A stretch of DNA of 64,000 nucleotides, taken from contig NC_083398.1 of the NCBI RefSeq assembly GCF_030864355.1, positions 1,302,001 through 1,366,000 on the forward strand. Reading direction: 5' to 3'. The position numbers and the translations under genes were made by a program. Source of the stretch: Cutaneotrichosporon cavernicola. Lineage: Eukaryota > Basidiomycota > Tremellomycetes > Trichosporonales > Trichosporonaceae. Shown one piece after another: positions 50,915 through 62,032 of the stretch (position 1 is its first letter; each line of letters opens with the position of its first letter). The notes beneath the pieces are model-generated. The model did not search any database. It was not told the DNA's origin and was given only the letters and a program-made list of their open reading frames with translations.

Positions 50915-53779
50915 TCACTTGCCCCCCTTGCGCTGCTTGCGCTTCCGCCCAATCAGGCTGCCGAGGTGCGAGCCGAGCTTCTCAATACCACGCGGCTCGT
51001 CCGCCTTCTCAGCCCTGGGCTTGGATTCAGGCTTGCCGCCCTCGCTCTTCTTGCCGCCCTTCTCCTCCCTTCCTCGACTGTCGCGTCGGCTCTTGTCGGG
51101 CTTCGAGTCGCGGCGTGGCCGCTTGGCGTCGCGCTCCTCGTCGTCGTCGGCCTTGCGCTTGCCCTTGTCGCGGCCCCCTTCCTGGCGCTCACGCGGGCCA
51201 GAGACCTTCTCCACTCGCCGCCGCACGACCTGAACGTTCTCGACCGAGAACTCGATCATCAGCGTCTTGCCGCCACGCATGCCACCGCCGTTGCGCTCGT
51301 CGCCCTCGCCGACCCGTCCGTCGAGCTTCTTCAGGCGCGACTCAAGCTCCTCCTTGGTCTCCTTGCCCTCCTTACCCCCCTTAACCGCCTCGAGCTCCTT
51401 GCGCGCATGCTCGCGAATGTCGGCTATCTCGGCGTTCCACCACTCCAACAGGAGCGGGCCGACCGCCTCGTTGTTGTTCGCCCACCGAAGCACCTTGAGC
51501 GCTTCCCGGTGGGAGCGGAGCTCGAGGAAACCGTAGCCCTTGCTCCGTCCGCGGCCTGTGAGAGGGTCGACCTTCTCGTTCTGTCGCACAATCTTGGACT
51601 GCACAACAGACGTCGGGCGCTCTCCCTTCTTCTTGGTCCGTCCCTCGAGGGCGGCCGAGAGCGTGTCGTCGTCCTGTTCAATCCTCGTCAAGCCCTCGCG
51701 CGTGCCCGCCTTGACCTCGTCATCGAATGCGCGCACTGCGTGGATGCCCAGGCGCTTCAACCCGCGGTCGGTCACGAAGAGAGGAAGCTGGCGGATACTC
51801 AGACGCGTCTTGGAGATGTACAGTGAGGGGTTCGAGCGGAGGAGTGTCTTACGCGTGTTGAACGCGGCTTGGCGCTTCTCGACCTCACTCGGGGGAAGGG
51901 CGGCAGCGGCAGGCGAGTTCGGAAAGACGACACCTTCACGCATAAGGTACGTGTTTCGCTTGTCGCCCTTCTCACGCGCGCGCTGGTTGTCCTCTGCGAG
52001 GTGGCCCGCCGTCTCGCGCGTGACGGCGCGAGAGACATTGAGCGTACGCCCGTGCAGCACGAGACGCGACGCCAGCGAAGAGGAAGGGTCAGCCGTCAGA
52101 ACGGATGGGAGAGCGAAGGGGTTCTTGCGCTCGCCCCCAGCCTTGCCCGGCGCGGCGGTGCCCGTCTCGAATGCGACGCGGTCAGCCTCGGCGATAGCCG
52201 CATCAGCATGCTCCTTGTTCCAGAAGCACACGAAGCCTGTTCCGCGCGTGCGCCCGGTCGCGTGGTCGATCGTCACTTTGGCATAGCGAATGGGCCCGAA
52301 CGACTGGAAACTGGTGTCAGATGTGGACAAGGAACAGACCGGCACTCACAGAGAGCCGACCTCCTGCTCTGTCGCCTCGTATGGCACATTGCGGAGGAAG
52401 AGCGTGCTCCCAACGTCGGTATCCGGCAGCTTGGGCTTGACGGGCCCCTCGTCCTCGTCCTCATCTTCCTCATCGCTCCCCTCATCGCTGTCGTCGCTGT
52501 CGTCGCTGTCGTCACTGCTTGAGTCGCCGCTGGCGTCCTCCATGTCGATGTCTGCGTCGACCTGGGCGTCGACTTCCTCCTCGTCGTCACTCTCGCTGTC
52601 GTCACTCCCGCTGTCGCTGGAGTCAGAGTCCGAGTCGCTGCTGCTGCCACTCTCCTCCTCGCTCCCCTCATCAGCCTTCACATCCTGCTTCTTGGCGCCC
52701 TCAAACTTCTCCTTGCTCATAGCCCAGTCGACCGCGACCGGCCGTCCATCGCCGACCTCACCCTTCTTGGCCAACCGCCCCTGCTTGCCCTTGGCCACCG
52801 CTGCATTAGGCGCAGCCTTGATCGGCTTGCCGTTCACTGCAGCCATGGCCTTCTCCGCGTCCTTGCGCGCCATAAACCACACAAAGGCGAATCCTCGCGC
52901 ACGCGGGGGAGGGGCGGGCTTTCCGGGCTCGGTGGGGAGCTTGGACGGCAGAGTCGGCAAGTCAATCGCCTGGATAGGTCCGAAGGGGAGGAAGGTCGCG
53001 CGCAGATCGGCTTCGGTCGTCTCCCATGCGAGGTTGCGCACGATAAGACGGCCAGCATGGCTGGGCGCCTTGCCCTCGCCCTTGCTGCTCAGCACAGCAA
53101 GGCGCTTCTTGAGAACAGCAGAGAGGAGCGCGCCCTTATACGTGTGTCCATGCAACTTGGGGATGCCCTTGACCGCCTCGCCATGGGTAGGGAAGACGAG
53201 GTGTGCCGTTGCGTCCTCGCCCTCAACGGGGAAAGCGAGCTCGATGCCCGAGTGCACCTTGCGCACCTTCTTCCAGAGGACAGCCTTGGTGATATCGGCC
53301 GGTAGGCCGGTGAGGACGATCGTGCGGATAGCGTTGGGGTCGGTGTCCTCCCCCTCCTCACCAGCAGCCACGCGAGCCTTCTTCGCCGGACGCACGTCCG
53401 TCATCTCCTTCCCCGGCTGGGATTAGCTTAAACCTCGTGCATCGCTCACCTTCTTGTCGGCCCACGACACGCGGATCTTGCGTCCCTTGGCGCCAAACTC
53501 GCTCCCGTCGAGCTCGGTGACAGCCCGCTCGGCGTCCTCCTTCATCGCGTATGTGACATATCCCACACCCTTGGACTTGCCGCTCTCGCGGTCCGTCGCG
53601 ACGAAGCCATGGCGCACCGGCCCAACGAACGAGAAGTGCGTCACGAGATCGGTCGAGGTGGCATTGTAAGGGAGCGATGAGACGAAGAGCGTGGTGTTGG
53701 CCTTGGGCTCTCTGGGTGCGCGCTCCTTCTTGGGGGTCGGCACCAGTGTGCCCTCGAGTGGGATAAAGTCCGCGTCCAT
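50915..53779 (-). CDS. NOP4: Nop4/RBM28-type multi-RRM nucleolar protein
   Basis: Expected nucleolar factor for 27S pre-rRNA processing and 60S assembly. Exons 53779-53450, 53416-52350 and 52310-50915 give 930 residues. RRM1 starts at about residue 30 (TTLFVSSLPYNA, GVGYVTYA). RRM2 has RTIVLTGLPADI; RRM3 has GRLIVRNLAWETTEADL and RGFAFVWFM. A long Ser/Asp/Glu block of about 90 residues (many DSD and DDSDDSD units) precedes RRM4, which has STLFLRNVPYEATEQEV and, across intron 2, SFGPIRYAKV and RGTGFVCFW. A further RRM-like region has SKGYGFLELRSHREAL. The C-terminus is a long basic Lys/Arg tail. It is divergent from uS12m with 197 bp between start codons. Confidence 0.88.
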
Positions 53780-53976
53780 TGCGGTCAAGGTGATGGTTTG
53801 TTGATGCTTTGGGTGGTGAAGGTCTGCATTTCAGAAATCTCTGGTGGAGTGATAATCGGGTGGAGGTATGACACGTGGGCCACGTCATTTTTCCGGGCGA
53901 TTTCGACTGTTGCCTCTTTCTTGTGCTTCTCGGAAGCTGGGTACATTCAATTTCATTGAATAGCAGCTATCACACC

Positions 53977-54780
53977 ATGCTGTCACGGTACGCTGCGTCT
54001 ACGCTATCGGCGTCGTTCTCGCGTCTCTCGGTTCACGCCCCCGTCGCGTCGACCTCGCGCGTCGCCGTGCGCCCGCGCGCCCTCCCCTCCCTGGCTCCCC
54101 TCTCTCGGCCATTCTCCTCCACTCTCCCGACGCAGAGGTCGACTGTTGGGCAGGGTGAGTAGCAGATTGACTTTCCCCTCTGCCTTATCTGACACCAGTC
54201 CTCCGTGGATGCCGCAAGACGATCGTCAAGCAGTCCAAGGCGCCGCTGCTCGAGCAGTGCTTCCAGAAGAAGGGGGTCGTGAGCAAGGTCTACACCGTCA
54301 AGCCGCGTAAGCCCAACTCGGCCGTGCGCAAGGTGTGCAAGGTCAAGCTGTCGACGGGCAACTCGTGCATCGCCTACATCCCCGGCGAGGGGCACAACCT
54401 GCAGGAGCACCACGTTGTGCTTATCCGTGGAGGACGGACGAAGGATATTCCCGGTTGTCGGTGAGTCGGACTACAGGGAGGAGATAAGCGGAGACAAGGG
54501 AAAGAAAGAGGAGGGAGTTGAGCGGCCAACGTGGGCGGGTCCCAGATCTTTGGAGGGAAAGGCAGGAGAGCGGACGCCGTCTAGTTCCCCCTTCACCTCT
54601 GAATGACTACTTTCCGTTATCGCTCTCAAGGGCCAAGTCTGCCTCGTTTCCCAGCTGGACACGCGCAACTCTGCTAATGCTAGCTACAAGGTCGTCCGTG
54701 GCGCGCTCGACCTGAACGGTGTGGCTGGCCGTGTCTCGGCGCGCTCCAAGTACGGCGTGAAGAAGCCGAAGAAGAACTAG
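53977..54780 (+). CDS. Mitochondrial ribosomal protein uS12m
   Basis: Decoding-site protein of the mitochondrial small ribosomal subunit. Exons 53977-54154, 54199-54460 and 54684-54780 give 178 residues. The first 55 residues, [20 protein letters not shown] and more Arg/Ser/Ala-rich sequence, form a mitochondrial presequence ending near [16 protein letters not shown]. The body is classic uS12: [71 protein letters not shown] and a basic end VKKPKKN. The P-x-x-P-N-S-A loop is intact. Both introns restore the family sequence exactly. Intron 2 is 223 nt, long for this window. Confidence 0.95.
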
Positions 54781-54970
54781 ACGCGGTAGAGGGCATGCAC
54801 TATTCTAGACCAGATCCAGAATTAGGACCAGAGGAGACGAGTTGCTTTCGGGGAAAACAGGTTGAGTACGTCGCACAGAGTGCATGCAATGAGTCGTGTC
54901 CTATAACCCGAGCATCTAGCTTGTCTCGCAGTCTATCTCTAGGATGACCGTCCACCATCGTCGTAGGTGC

Positions 54971-55573
54971 CTACTCGCCACACTTCCTGCGGCGCTTGCC
55001 GCGGTTCGGGAACGGCGTGACGGGCATGGGTTTGGGCGCCTTGATGGTCTCGTTGTCGCCAAGATCCGTGTCCTTGGTCACGCGGAGTTCTGGTGTTAGC
55101 TTTCACTTGGGGGATGACAGCTAGTCCTTGGATCCACCACTTGTTGGAGCAGCAGTTCTTCTCCCCAGCTGCGCCTACTCCTTTCCCCCCTCATCTTCTC
55201 CTCGCTCTTTCCATCTCCACATCCTCGCCCAGCTCCTCTCCCGAGGTCGCTTCGCTCGCGACTCACTAAACGTCCCGGTCTCATCCTGCCGTCCCTGCAC
55301 AACATTCTTGCGCAGGAACGACGCGACCTCCTTCCATTCCGAAACACGCTTCTGGATCTCCTCGGGCGCGGCAAAGTCCACAGGCGGCCCCTCGAGCGGC
55401 TGCGCCGGCGGCTTGGCGGGATCGGTAAGGGTAGCCGACATGAACGTTGGCCGAATGGCCGCGACGAACTGCGCGTGTCGCGCAGGGTCGGCGTGGAAGG
55501 TGTCGCGCGCGGCGCGGAGCACGTCGCGGTACGCGCTTCGGGCGGCTGGTCGGAGGGCAGCGGGGAACGACAT
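54971..55573 (-). CDS. MZM1: Mzm1/LYRM7-type complex III assembly factor
   Basis: LYR-motif matrix chaperone that stabilises the Rieske Fe-S protein before its insertion into complex III. Exons 55573-55267 and 55089-54971 give 141 residues. The N-terminal LYR-type helix is AYRDVLRAARDTFHAD, with Tyr-Arg of the LYR motif preserved and the Leu replaced by Ala; RHAQFVAAIRPTF follows, and later EWKEVASFLRKNVVQG. The second exon restores the Mzm1 signature FKLRVTKDTDLGDNETIK and ends in a basic tail. The 177-nt intron is long. The gene is divergent from the EAF gene with 209 bp between start codons and converges on uS12m. Confidence 0.88.
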
Positions 55574-55782
55574 TTGTGTAGAGTTGAGATGAATTCGGGA
55601 AAGTCATAGAATGGCAAAAGTAGGTAAAGGAGATTGGGCGGGTTGGGCCACGTGAAAAGTGCGGGGAAGTGAGTGGGGACGCGGGGTAACGGCGACACTG
55701 TTTGGGAGACAAGTGAGATACTTCCCATCACATTCACAATGCTGTTGTCCATACTACTACTACTACTCATATCATACTAGTC

Positions 55783-56724
55783 ATGAGCACCGCCGACCCA
55801 CTCATCGTGCTTTCCGAAGGGACGTTTGACCTCGAGTTTGCGGACAGCGCACGCGACGTCCTGCGTGGCGAGAAGCGACCTCATGACGACGTCGTCGCTC
55901 TCAAGTGTGAGTGGCGCGAGCTGGCCATCCGTTGTGTATTTTTTTGTACCCAAACTAACATCAGACGCATTCAAGCCAGCCAGCGTAACGTCGGAAACAG
56001 CTGGCGTACTCGAGCCCGCGCCATCCGGGGCAACGGGTGCCCATGTCCTGTCCTTTGACCAGGCTGTGAGTTCTCCTTCCAGGCATCAACTGACCGCAGA
56101 ATGGATCGAGTCAGGTATTCGACGTACGCGAAGAGGCAGGCAAGGTGCGCGAATGCGTCCTCGTTTGGGACGAAGACCGGCAGGTGCGTCCCCTTCCCCC
56201 AACATACCTGACAGCAGACGTTTACACTCCACGCGCTCCCATCAACGCTGCATCTGACACTGAACCGCACGCTCTCTGGGCTGCGTAAGGATGGCGCGTT
56301 CCCAGTCGCTGAGGCGCCGCCACCCAAGAAGAAGCGCGCGACGACGGCCGGCAAGGGCATTGCGCGCAAGCAGCTGCCCTCGGCGGCCGATCTGGATCCA
56401 GTGCTCCCCTCGATTGAGGCTCCGAAGAAGGCTGTGGCAAAGAAGAAGGCTGCGGCAAAGAAGGCACCGGTTAAGAAGGCCGCAGCAAAGAAGAAGGCTG
56501 CGCCCGCGTCGTCGCCGTCCGTTGGCAAGATTAAGAGCGTCGAGATCATCGAGGACAGCGACGACGACCTCGACGAGTTTGCCGACATGCTCGGCGACGC
56601 CATGCACGAGGCTATGAGTGACGAGGAGTTTGAGGTCGAGGAGGACGACGACGACGAGCTCGGCGGCGCTCAATATGCTGGGTACGGTGGCGCAGAGGCC
56701 GAGGGCGACGAGGAGTGGATTTAA
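55783..56724 (+). CDS. EAF-family (ELL-associated factor) transcription elongation protein
   Basis: Predicted partner of ELL in RNA polymerase II elongation. Exons 55783-55906, 55965-56065, 56100-56183 and 56218-56724 give 271 residues. The N-terminal EAF domain is pieced together over four exons: an opening IVLSEGTFDLEF, then YAFKPASVTSETAGVLEP, then VFDVREEAGKVRECVLVWDE and FTLHALPSTLHLTLNR. These match the EAF order (YDFKPAS, CVLI, tail strand). The C-terminal half is low complexity: histone H1-like Lys/Ala-rich repeats (KKAVAKKKAAAKKAPVKKAA) and then an acidic tail (EDSDDDLDEFADMLGDAM, EEDDDDELGG). The last intron ends in CAGCAG, so a one-Gln variant is possible. Call rests on the N-terminal domain only. 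Confidence 0.75.
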
Positions 56725-57172
56725 GCCCACCGTGACTGTTCGGCTCCCAGATCCCTCCCTGCCTTGGTATTAAGGCGTGAGGCGTGAGATACCTGCCTCG
56801 CCCTGCCTCGCCATCGACTTATCACGTTGCCATCACTATTTCTGTCCCACCCATGCCATCCACCGCATCCGAGCTGATATCTGCATTTCTGTATTCCAAG
56901 GATGCATGTTGTACGAGAGCGACGTCGCTGGTTGCTCTGGACCGGGCCTAATAACGACGGAAGCAATTGCGTGGGGGCTTGGCTTTGCCGCCACCTTCCT
57001 CGTATTACGGGTTGTGGTGGAGTCGTCACTCTCAACATCGCTCCATCGCGTTTCTCACCATCCACATCTCTACTCAACAAAGCCCCTGCGCTCGAGACGT
57101 TTACATCGCTTAGCACCACCTTAATCCGCGCCTAGCCAGGCCTTTATTTGTCCAGAATCGGTTCCCTCTACC
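56725..57172. other. Intergenic region between EAF and RING genes
   Basis: No gene is supported. 3' flank of the EAF gene and promoter of the RING gene. Short frames here have no motifs. Confidence 0.6.
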
Positions 57173-59386
57173 ATGGCCGCACTCTCCCACTGGGCCTCTG
57201 CGTGAGTCTGAGTCTCCTTTCGTCAGCCATCCTCTTAATTCGAGATGACAGATGGCTCCATCACATCACGATACTGACTGCAGCGACTCTGCAGGCTTCC
57301 GCCGACAGTCGAGATCCGGCTCGTTCCTCGGCCCGCCCCGCCTCTTCACGGGCGCATACTACCCCGCGATCCAGCAGACTGTCGTCGTGGACGGCGCGCT
57401 CCCGGGTACTACCGAGTCCAAGGATGAAGTCAAGGTCCGCAAGCGCGAGACGATCTTTGGACCGGATGTCGGTGACGACGACCAGCCTGGCTGGACGGAG
57501 GGCGGGGACGGCAAAGCGGTCTCGGTCGACGTTGTCAAGCGCTGGGTCGACAAGGCCAAGGGCGAGGAGGTGAGTGGTACGCGGGCGGGGCCAGACAGGA
57601 TCTGCGGGGCGCATTGCTTGATGCGGCCGGCAAAGAGAGTGGCCAGGCGAAACGTGCTGCTGCTGCTCGACACTAACCCCAGGGCCTCCACACCACGACC
57701 ACTCTTCAGGCTCTTGTCAACCTCAAGCGCCCGTCACTCCTGCTCCATCCTCTCGACCATGTTCCGGAGGCAGACGTAACGTCTGCACCCGTGCCTCCTG
57801 CACAGCCACTGCATCTCCTCAAGTTCAACTACGACGCGATGACGCCACTGGTCAATATCACGCTCTCGCTGTATCCGAACAACAAGAGCGACGAGGTAGT
57901 CTCTCACCAGCCGCCCAAGGTGCTGTACACGGGAGTGCACCCTGGCGGCTTCAACAAGCTGTTTGACCTGCCAAAAGAGGCGGCGCTTGACTTGAACCTT
58001 GCGATCGTGCCGATCGCGCCCGTCGAGGAGGCGATCGAGGAAGAGGACGAAAGCAGGGCTGCGGCTCCCCCCGCCAGCGTGACTACGAGCCGCACGAGTG
58101 GAGAGCGCGCCGAGCCGACTGCTGATCCAGACCCCACTGCCATTCCGGAGCACCACCAGGAGCAGCAACACACGGGTCGCCGTTTCGGCCTCTTCCGGAG
58201 GCAGCGCGAGCACGACGTCGAGGCCAACATTGAGATGACGCCGACAAACGAGCCGCCTGCTGAGGAGACCAAGAAGGAGGATAAGAAGGAGGAGGAGGAG
58301 GAGCACGGCATGCGCCTCGTCATCTCCCTCGAGGCTATTGGGCCTGAGGGCGAGCCGTTGCGTCGCCGCAACGCGCAGCTCACTCACATTCTCGTGAGCG
58401 GGACGTGGGTGCCAGACGCGGGCGCGACCGACCACTCTGGCACGGGCAAGCGTGTTTGGGTTGTCAAGGTCGTGCGTCGCGAGGCGCAGATCGGCGGGCA
58501 CAGCTTCCTCCTCAAGGAGATCTATGGTCTCTCGTCGGCCGCTGGCGCTGACTCGACCTACCCGCCGACCTCGTCGGACCCGTACGCGTCCACGCCAAAC
58601 GAGTGCATCGTGTGTCTCACGAGCCCGCGCGACGTTGTCCTCCTCCCCTGCCGCCACCTGGTGGTGTGCAGGGAGTGTGCAGTTGGCATGGTCGAATTCG
58701 GTGCGGGTGGCCGCGTGGCGAGACGTGACGACGAGGCCGCCGCAGCAGCAGCGACAGCCGGCGGCGCGACCACGGGCACGACCGAGGAGCCGCCGCAGAT
58801 GGGCGTCGGCATCGGAGGACTACTGACGCCTGCGCCCGCACCCCCTCCTGCCCCGCGCCGCAAGAAGAAGGCCAAGGGATGGTATTGCCCTGTGTGCCGC
58901 CAGCCGTACACGTCACTCCTGCGCCTCGCCCTCCCGTCGAGTAAGGAGAGCGGCGCAGCCACGCCTGGTGTCATTGAGCCTGTTCAGCGGGCGGGAAGTA
59001 TCCGCTCAATGCGTACTACGCGGAGTACGCGCAGTGTCGCAACCCTGCCTCGCGGTGCGGAGGAGATGCTTTCTGGCCTCGGCCCCGAGATCAGCGACGA
59101 CGAGGACGACGAGGACGACGACCGTGAGCGCATCGAAGCGCGCGAGCGCGCAGAGGAACTGGAGCGCCCGCAGTTTGTCATTGGCGAGGCGACGACTAGT
59201 CCGCCGCCCCGCACGGCCACGCCGAGTCAGCAGGCAGATGTGCAGACACCGCCCGCTTCGCCGCCGGCACGTGCCACGGCCGCTGGGCCGCCTGTTACTA
59301 GTATTCCCGCCGCTCCCGGGCCTAGTGCGACTGCCGACCCTTCCGCCGCGCCCGCGGCCGCCGTCGCCGCCCTCCGCGTAGAGTAG
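57173..59386 (+). CDS. Mahogunin/RNF157-type RING ubiquitin ligase with an expanded RING
   Basis: Predicted E3 ligase. Exons 57173-57201, 57284-57569 and 57683-59386 give 672 residues. The middle part has the substrate-binding domain of the MGRN1/LUL group (LLKFNYDAMTPLVNITLSLY, GGFNKLFDLPKEA, RVWVVKVVRREAQIGGHSFL LKEIYGL). The RING is C3HC4: ECIVCLTSPRDVVLLPCRHL VVCRECA (about residues 411-437) and then CPVCRQPYTSLLRLAL (about 506). About 69 residues, Ala/Gly/Pro-rich, separate the fourth and fifth zinc-ligand pairs where about 12 are usual. The N-terminal region contains an acidic EEAIEEEDES stretch. The C-terminus is low complexity with an acidic DDEDDEDDDRER segment. No membrane segment. 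Start ATG at 57173 is in a good context (TACCATGG). Confidence 0.85.
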
Positions 59387-60243
59387 TGTACCTTTCCCCT
59401 GCCGTTGTACGTTCTGTAGTCTGATATGCGTGATCGAGATCGAGATAAGGGAAGCGCGGGGTGTTTTGACTAGAGGATCATGATGAAGCTCTTGCCGTTG
59501 AGACTTGAGTCATTGGTGTACAGAAAGTGAGTGAGCGAGTGTGCGAGTGTACCTCGGGGTCCATTATCGGCTCTCCATCCTTGTCGTGGTTTCTCCCCAA
59601 CCAGACACACGTCGGGTGATTTCCTGCTCCTGCTCCTGCTACCCATCTGCAAGTACGCGGGATATGCCACCATACCCGTCCTGCATACTGCATGTGGAAT
59701 GCACGATGCCGTTGGGAGGGACAGAATGGTCTGAGGGATTAGAGGTGGCGTTGCGTAGACGGCGGCGGGACTGGCTCAAAGCCCGACTGGATCCAGTGCG
59801 TATTGCACGGAACAAGTCTCGGTCGCCCGAGTGTGATGTATTCGCCAGTCAGGTGACCGGCAAGCCCAAGCTCCACCTCCACCCTGCTCGCTCGCTCGCT
59901 CGCTCCTGGCTCGCTCCTCGCCGCTCGCGTCTCACTTCTTTCATCGCACCACTGCTACCTAACCGTCCAGGACGGTCTCTCCTGCGCCAGGTGGTGTACA
60001 AAGCGGGCTACGCCCGCCGCGGATAACGGAACGACTAGAGATGGAAACACAGAAAGGAAAAAGGAGGGAAAAGAAGGATAAATAAAAGTCGGCTGAAAAA
60101 TGTACAGTGCGACAGATGGGTCGGATTGATGGATTCGATGGATTCGGTTCAGGTTCGGTCAGATAGTGTGGCATAATCTTCTGCTTCGCTTCACAACTGG
60201 ACAACTCGCACTCTCGCTCGTCGCTCGTTGCGCCGCCGCGCAC
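59387..60243. other. Convergent intergenic region
   Basis: 3' flanks of the RING gene and of the Gis2-type gene. No gene is supported. A CTCG-type tandem repeat occurs near 59886-59930, and 60040-60115 is A-rich on the plus strand, consistent with the Gis2 3' UTR. Confidence 0.55.
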
Positions 60244-61384
60244 TTAGGCAGCGGGGGCCTGCTGGTTGGCGGGGCAGTTGGCGTTAATGTGGCCGACCTG
60301 GCCGCAGCCGTAGCACTGAGGTCAGCTTTAGTTGGCCGGTACTAGCTTACAGTGCGGCCCTGCTCCTGGGGGCACTCGCGCGAGATGTGGCCGTCCTGGC
60401 CACAGTTGTAGCACTTGCGCGAGCCGAAGCCGCCACCGCCACCACCACCACCGCCGAAGCGGCCGCCGCCACCACCGCCCGAGGGGCAGTCGCGCGAGAT
60501 GTGGCCAACGCCGCCGCAGGTGTAGCACGACTTGGAGCCGAAGCCGCCACCACCACCGCCGCTGAAGCCACCACCGCCGTAGCCGCCAGCGCCGCCGGGG
60601 CCGCCGCTGAAGCCAGCCGCGTCACCGCTCTCAGGGCAGAGGCGGGCCTGGGGTTAGATACTGTTACGGGTACGTAAAAAAAAAAAAACGAGAAACGCAC
60701 AATGTGGCCGGGCTTGCCGCAGCGGTAGCACTCGCCACCGTTGGGGCCGCCGAAGCCCGAAGCAGCGGGGCCCTGGGGGCACGCCGACGAGAGGTGGCCC
60801 TCCTGGCCGCAGGTGTAGCAGGCCTTGGGCTTGGGCTGGGGGCACTCGCGGCTGAGGTGGCCGGCCTGGCCGCACGAGTAGCAGGTGGGGACACCGGCCT
60901 TGGGGAGTCAGCTTTACCTGCGGGGATACCTTACGTCAGGGCAGACCTGGGCAATGTGGCCGGCTTGAAAGTTAGTACATTACTTCATCATAGCAAGACG
61001 TCTCGTCGCGGTCGTCGCGGGGCCAACCATAGACATGTGGGAAAGGAAGGACGTGTGCATGAGATCCACCCCGGCTGGCCAGGTCTCATACGCAGTATGA
61101 GCAAGGCATTGCTGGGGAGGGGAAAGTGCTATGTACTGGCTAATAGCTCGCTCCACGCCTGCGCGCTCGCTCGCCACACCCGTACACAGCACAACACATC
61201 GGGCAATCTGCCCCGCGACACCACAACAGAGACACAGTGACGTGGTAGCAGGCAGACGATCCGAGGATCCTGGGACCAAGGGGGGGATCCGAACAAGGAA
61301 GGTCGCCTGCTACCTGTCACACATCACACCACACGCACGCTGGCCACAGTTGAAGCAGTTTCCGGAACGGGGAGCGCCGTACAT
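60244..61384 (-). CDS. Gis2/CNBP/Byr3-type seven-CCHC zinc-knuckle protein
   Basis: Single-stranded nucleic-acid-binding protein linked to translation and RNA granules. Exons 61384-61339, 60963-60935, 60898-60701, 60647-60351 and 60315-60244 give 213 residues. Seven knuckles of C-x2-C-x4-H-x4-C form are visible: [84 protein letters not shown] and [14 protein letters not shown]. Gly-rich linkers with Phe separate knuckles 4-6. The first, fourth and last knuckles are formed across introns. Intron 1 is 375 nt. Exon 2 is 29 nt. Intron 3 contains 12 T on the coding strand right after its donor. The start [14 protein letters not shown] is typical of the family. Confidence 0.93.
60675..60686. repeat. 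Homopolymer run of 12 A in Gis2 intron 3
   Basis: Twelve A on the plus strand (12 T on the coding strand), a few bases after the donor of intron 3. The acceptor side is normal. Confidence 0.85.
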
Positions 61385-62032
61385 CTTGATGTCTGAAGAA
61401 GAAGGGATGCGTTGAGACAAGGCGAGCAAGGTGATCAAGAAAGAAATGTGTCAGCAGGATTTCCTTGGGTGGCCTTGAGTGGCGGGTGGGGGCAAAGGCG
61501 AGTCGAGGATCGAGGAGCGGGCTAATGATGGGTTCGAGGGAGTGCTCGTCGTCTTGAGGTGTGTCTTGTGCTGGATGCTCACCTTTTGAGTAGGTTTTGG
61601 ATACGAGGAAGGATGGAGTGGAGGAGGAGGAGGAAGGTGGAATGGATTCGAGGAAGAGTATTCACAGGTTGGTCTTGAGTTGAAATTCAGCCAATCCTGG
61701 ATCAAAGCTGTTTGCCCTTTTGTGGGCATTTGTTAGGCTTTTGCTTCTTTGTTAATCCACCGACTTTAACTGCGGCTGCTCTCCACCAGACGAGCCGAGA
61801 CTGGTCTGCCAGCTGCCAGGTGCACACCCAGTTGAGCCATGTGCCTGGGTAGGCCAAGGGCTGCAATGGTCTGGGTGGATACGCACTCCCTCAAAAATCG
61901 CTCCCGGCGATATCCCTCTCTTCCGATTTGTGGCACTCGCTCACTCCATCATTCCATCCTGTTAGCAGTCTCACGCGCTCTGCAACCCCGCCACAAACAC
62001 CACTCCATCAAGCCCTATCTATGCAAATGAAA
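61385..62032. other. Intergenic region between FUR1 3' end and Gis2-type start
   Basis: No gene is supported. Plus-strand GAGGAGGAGGAGGAAGG near 61622 is the pyrimidine-rich leader of the Gis2-type gene. Other frames are short. Confidence 0.55.

Noticed and set aside
57734..58657. 307-codon minus-strand frame opposite the RING gene
   Set aside because: Arg/Val/Leu-rich shadow; the plus strand carries a complete RING ligase with matched introns.
60387..60677. Ala-rich plus-strand frame opposite the Gis2-type gene
   Set aside because: It is the complement of the Gly-rich linkers and zinc knuckles; no independent signal.
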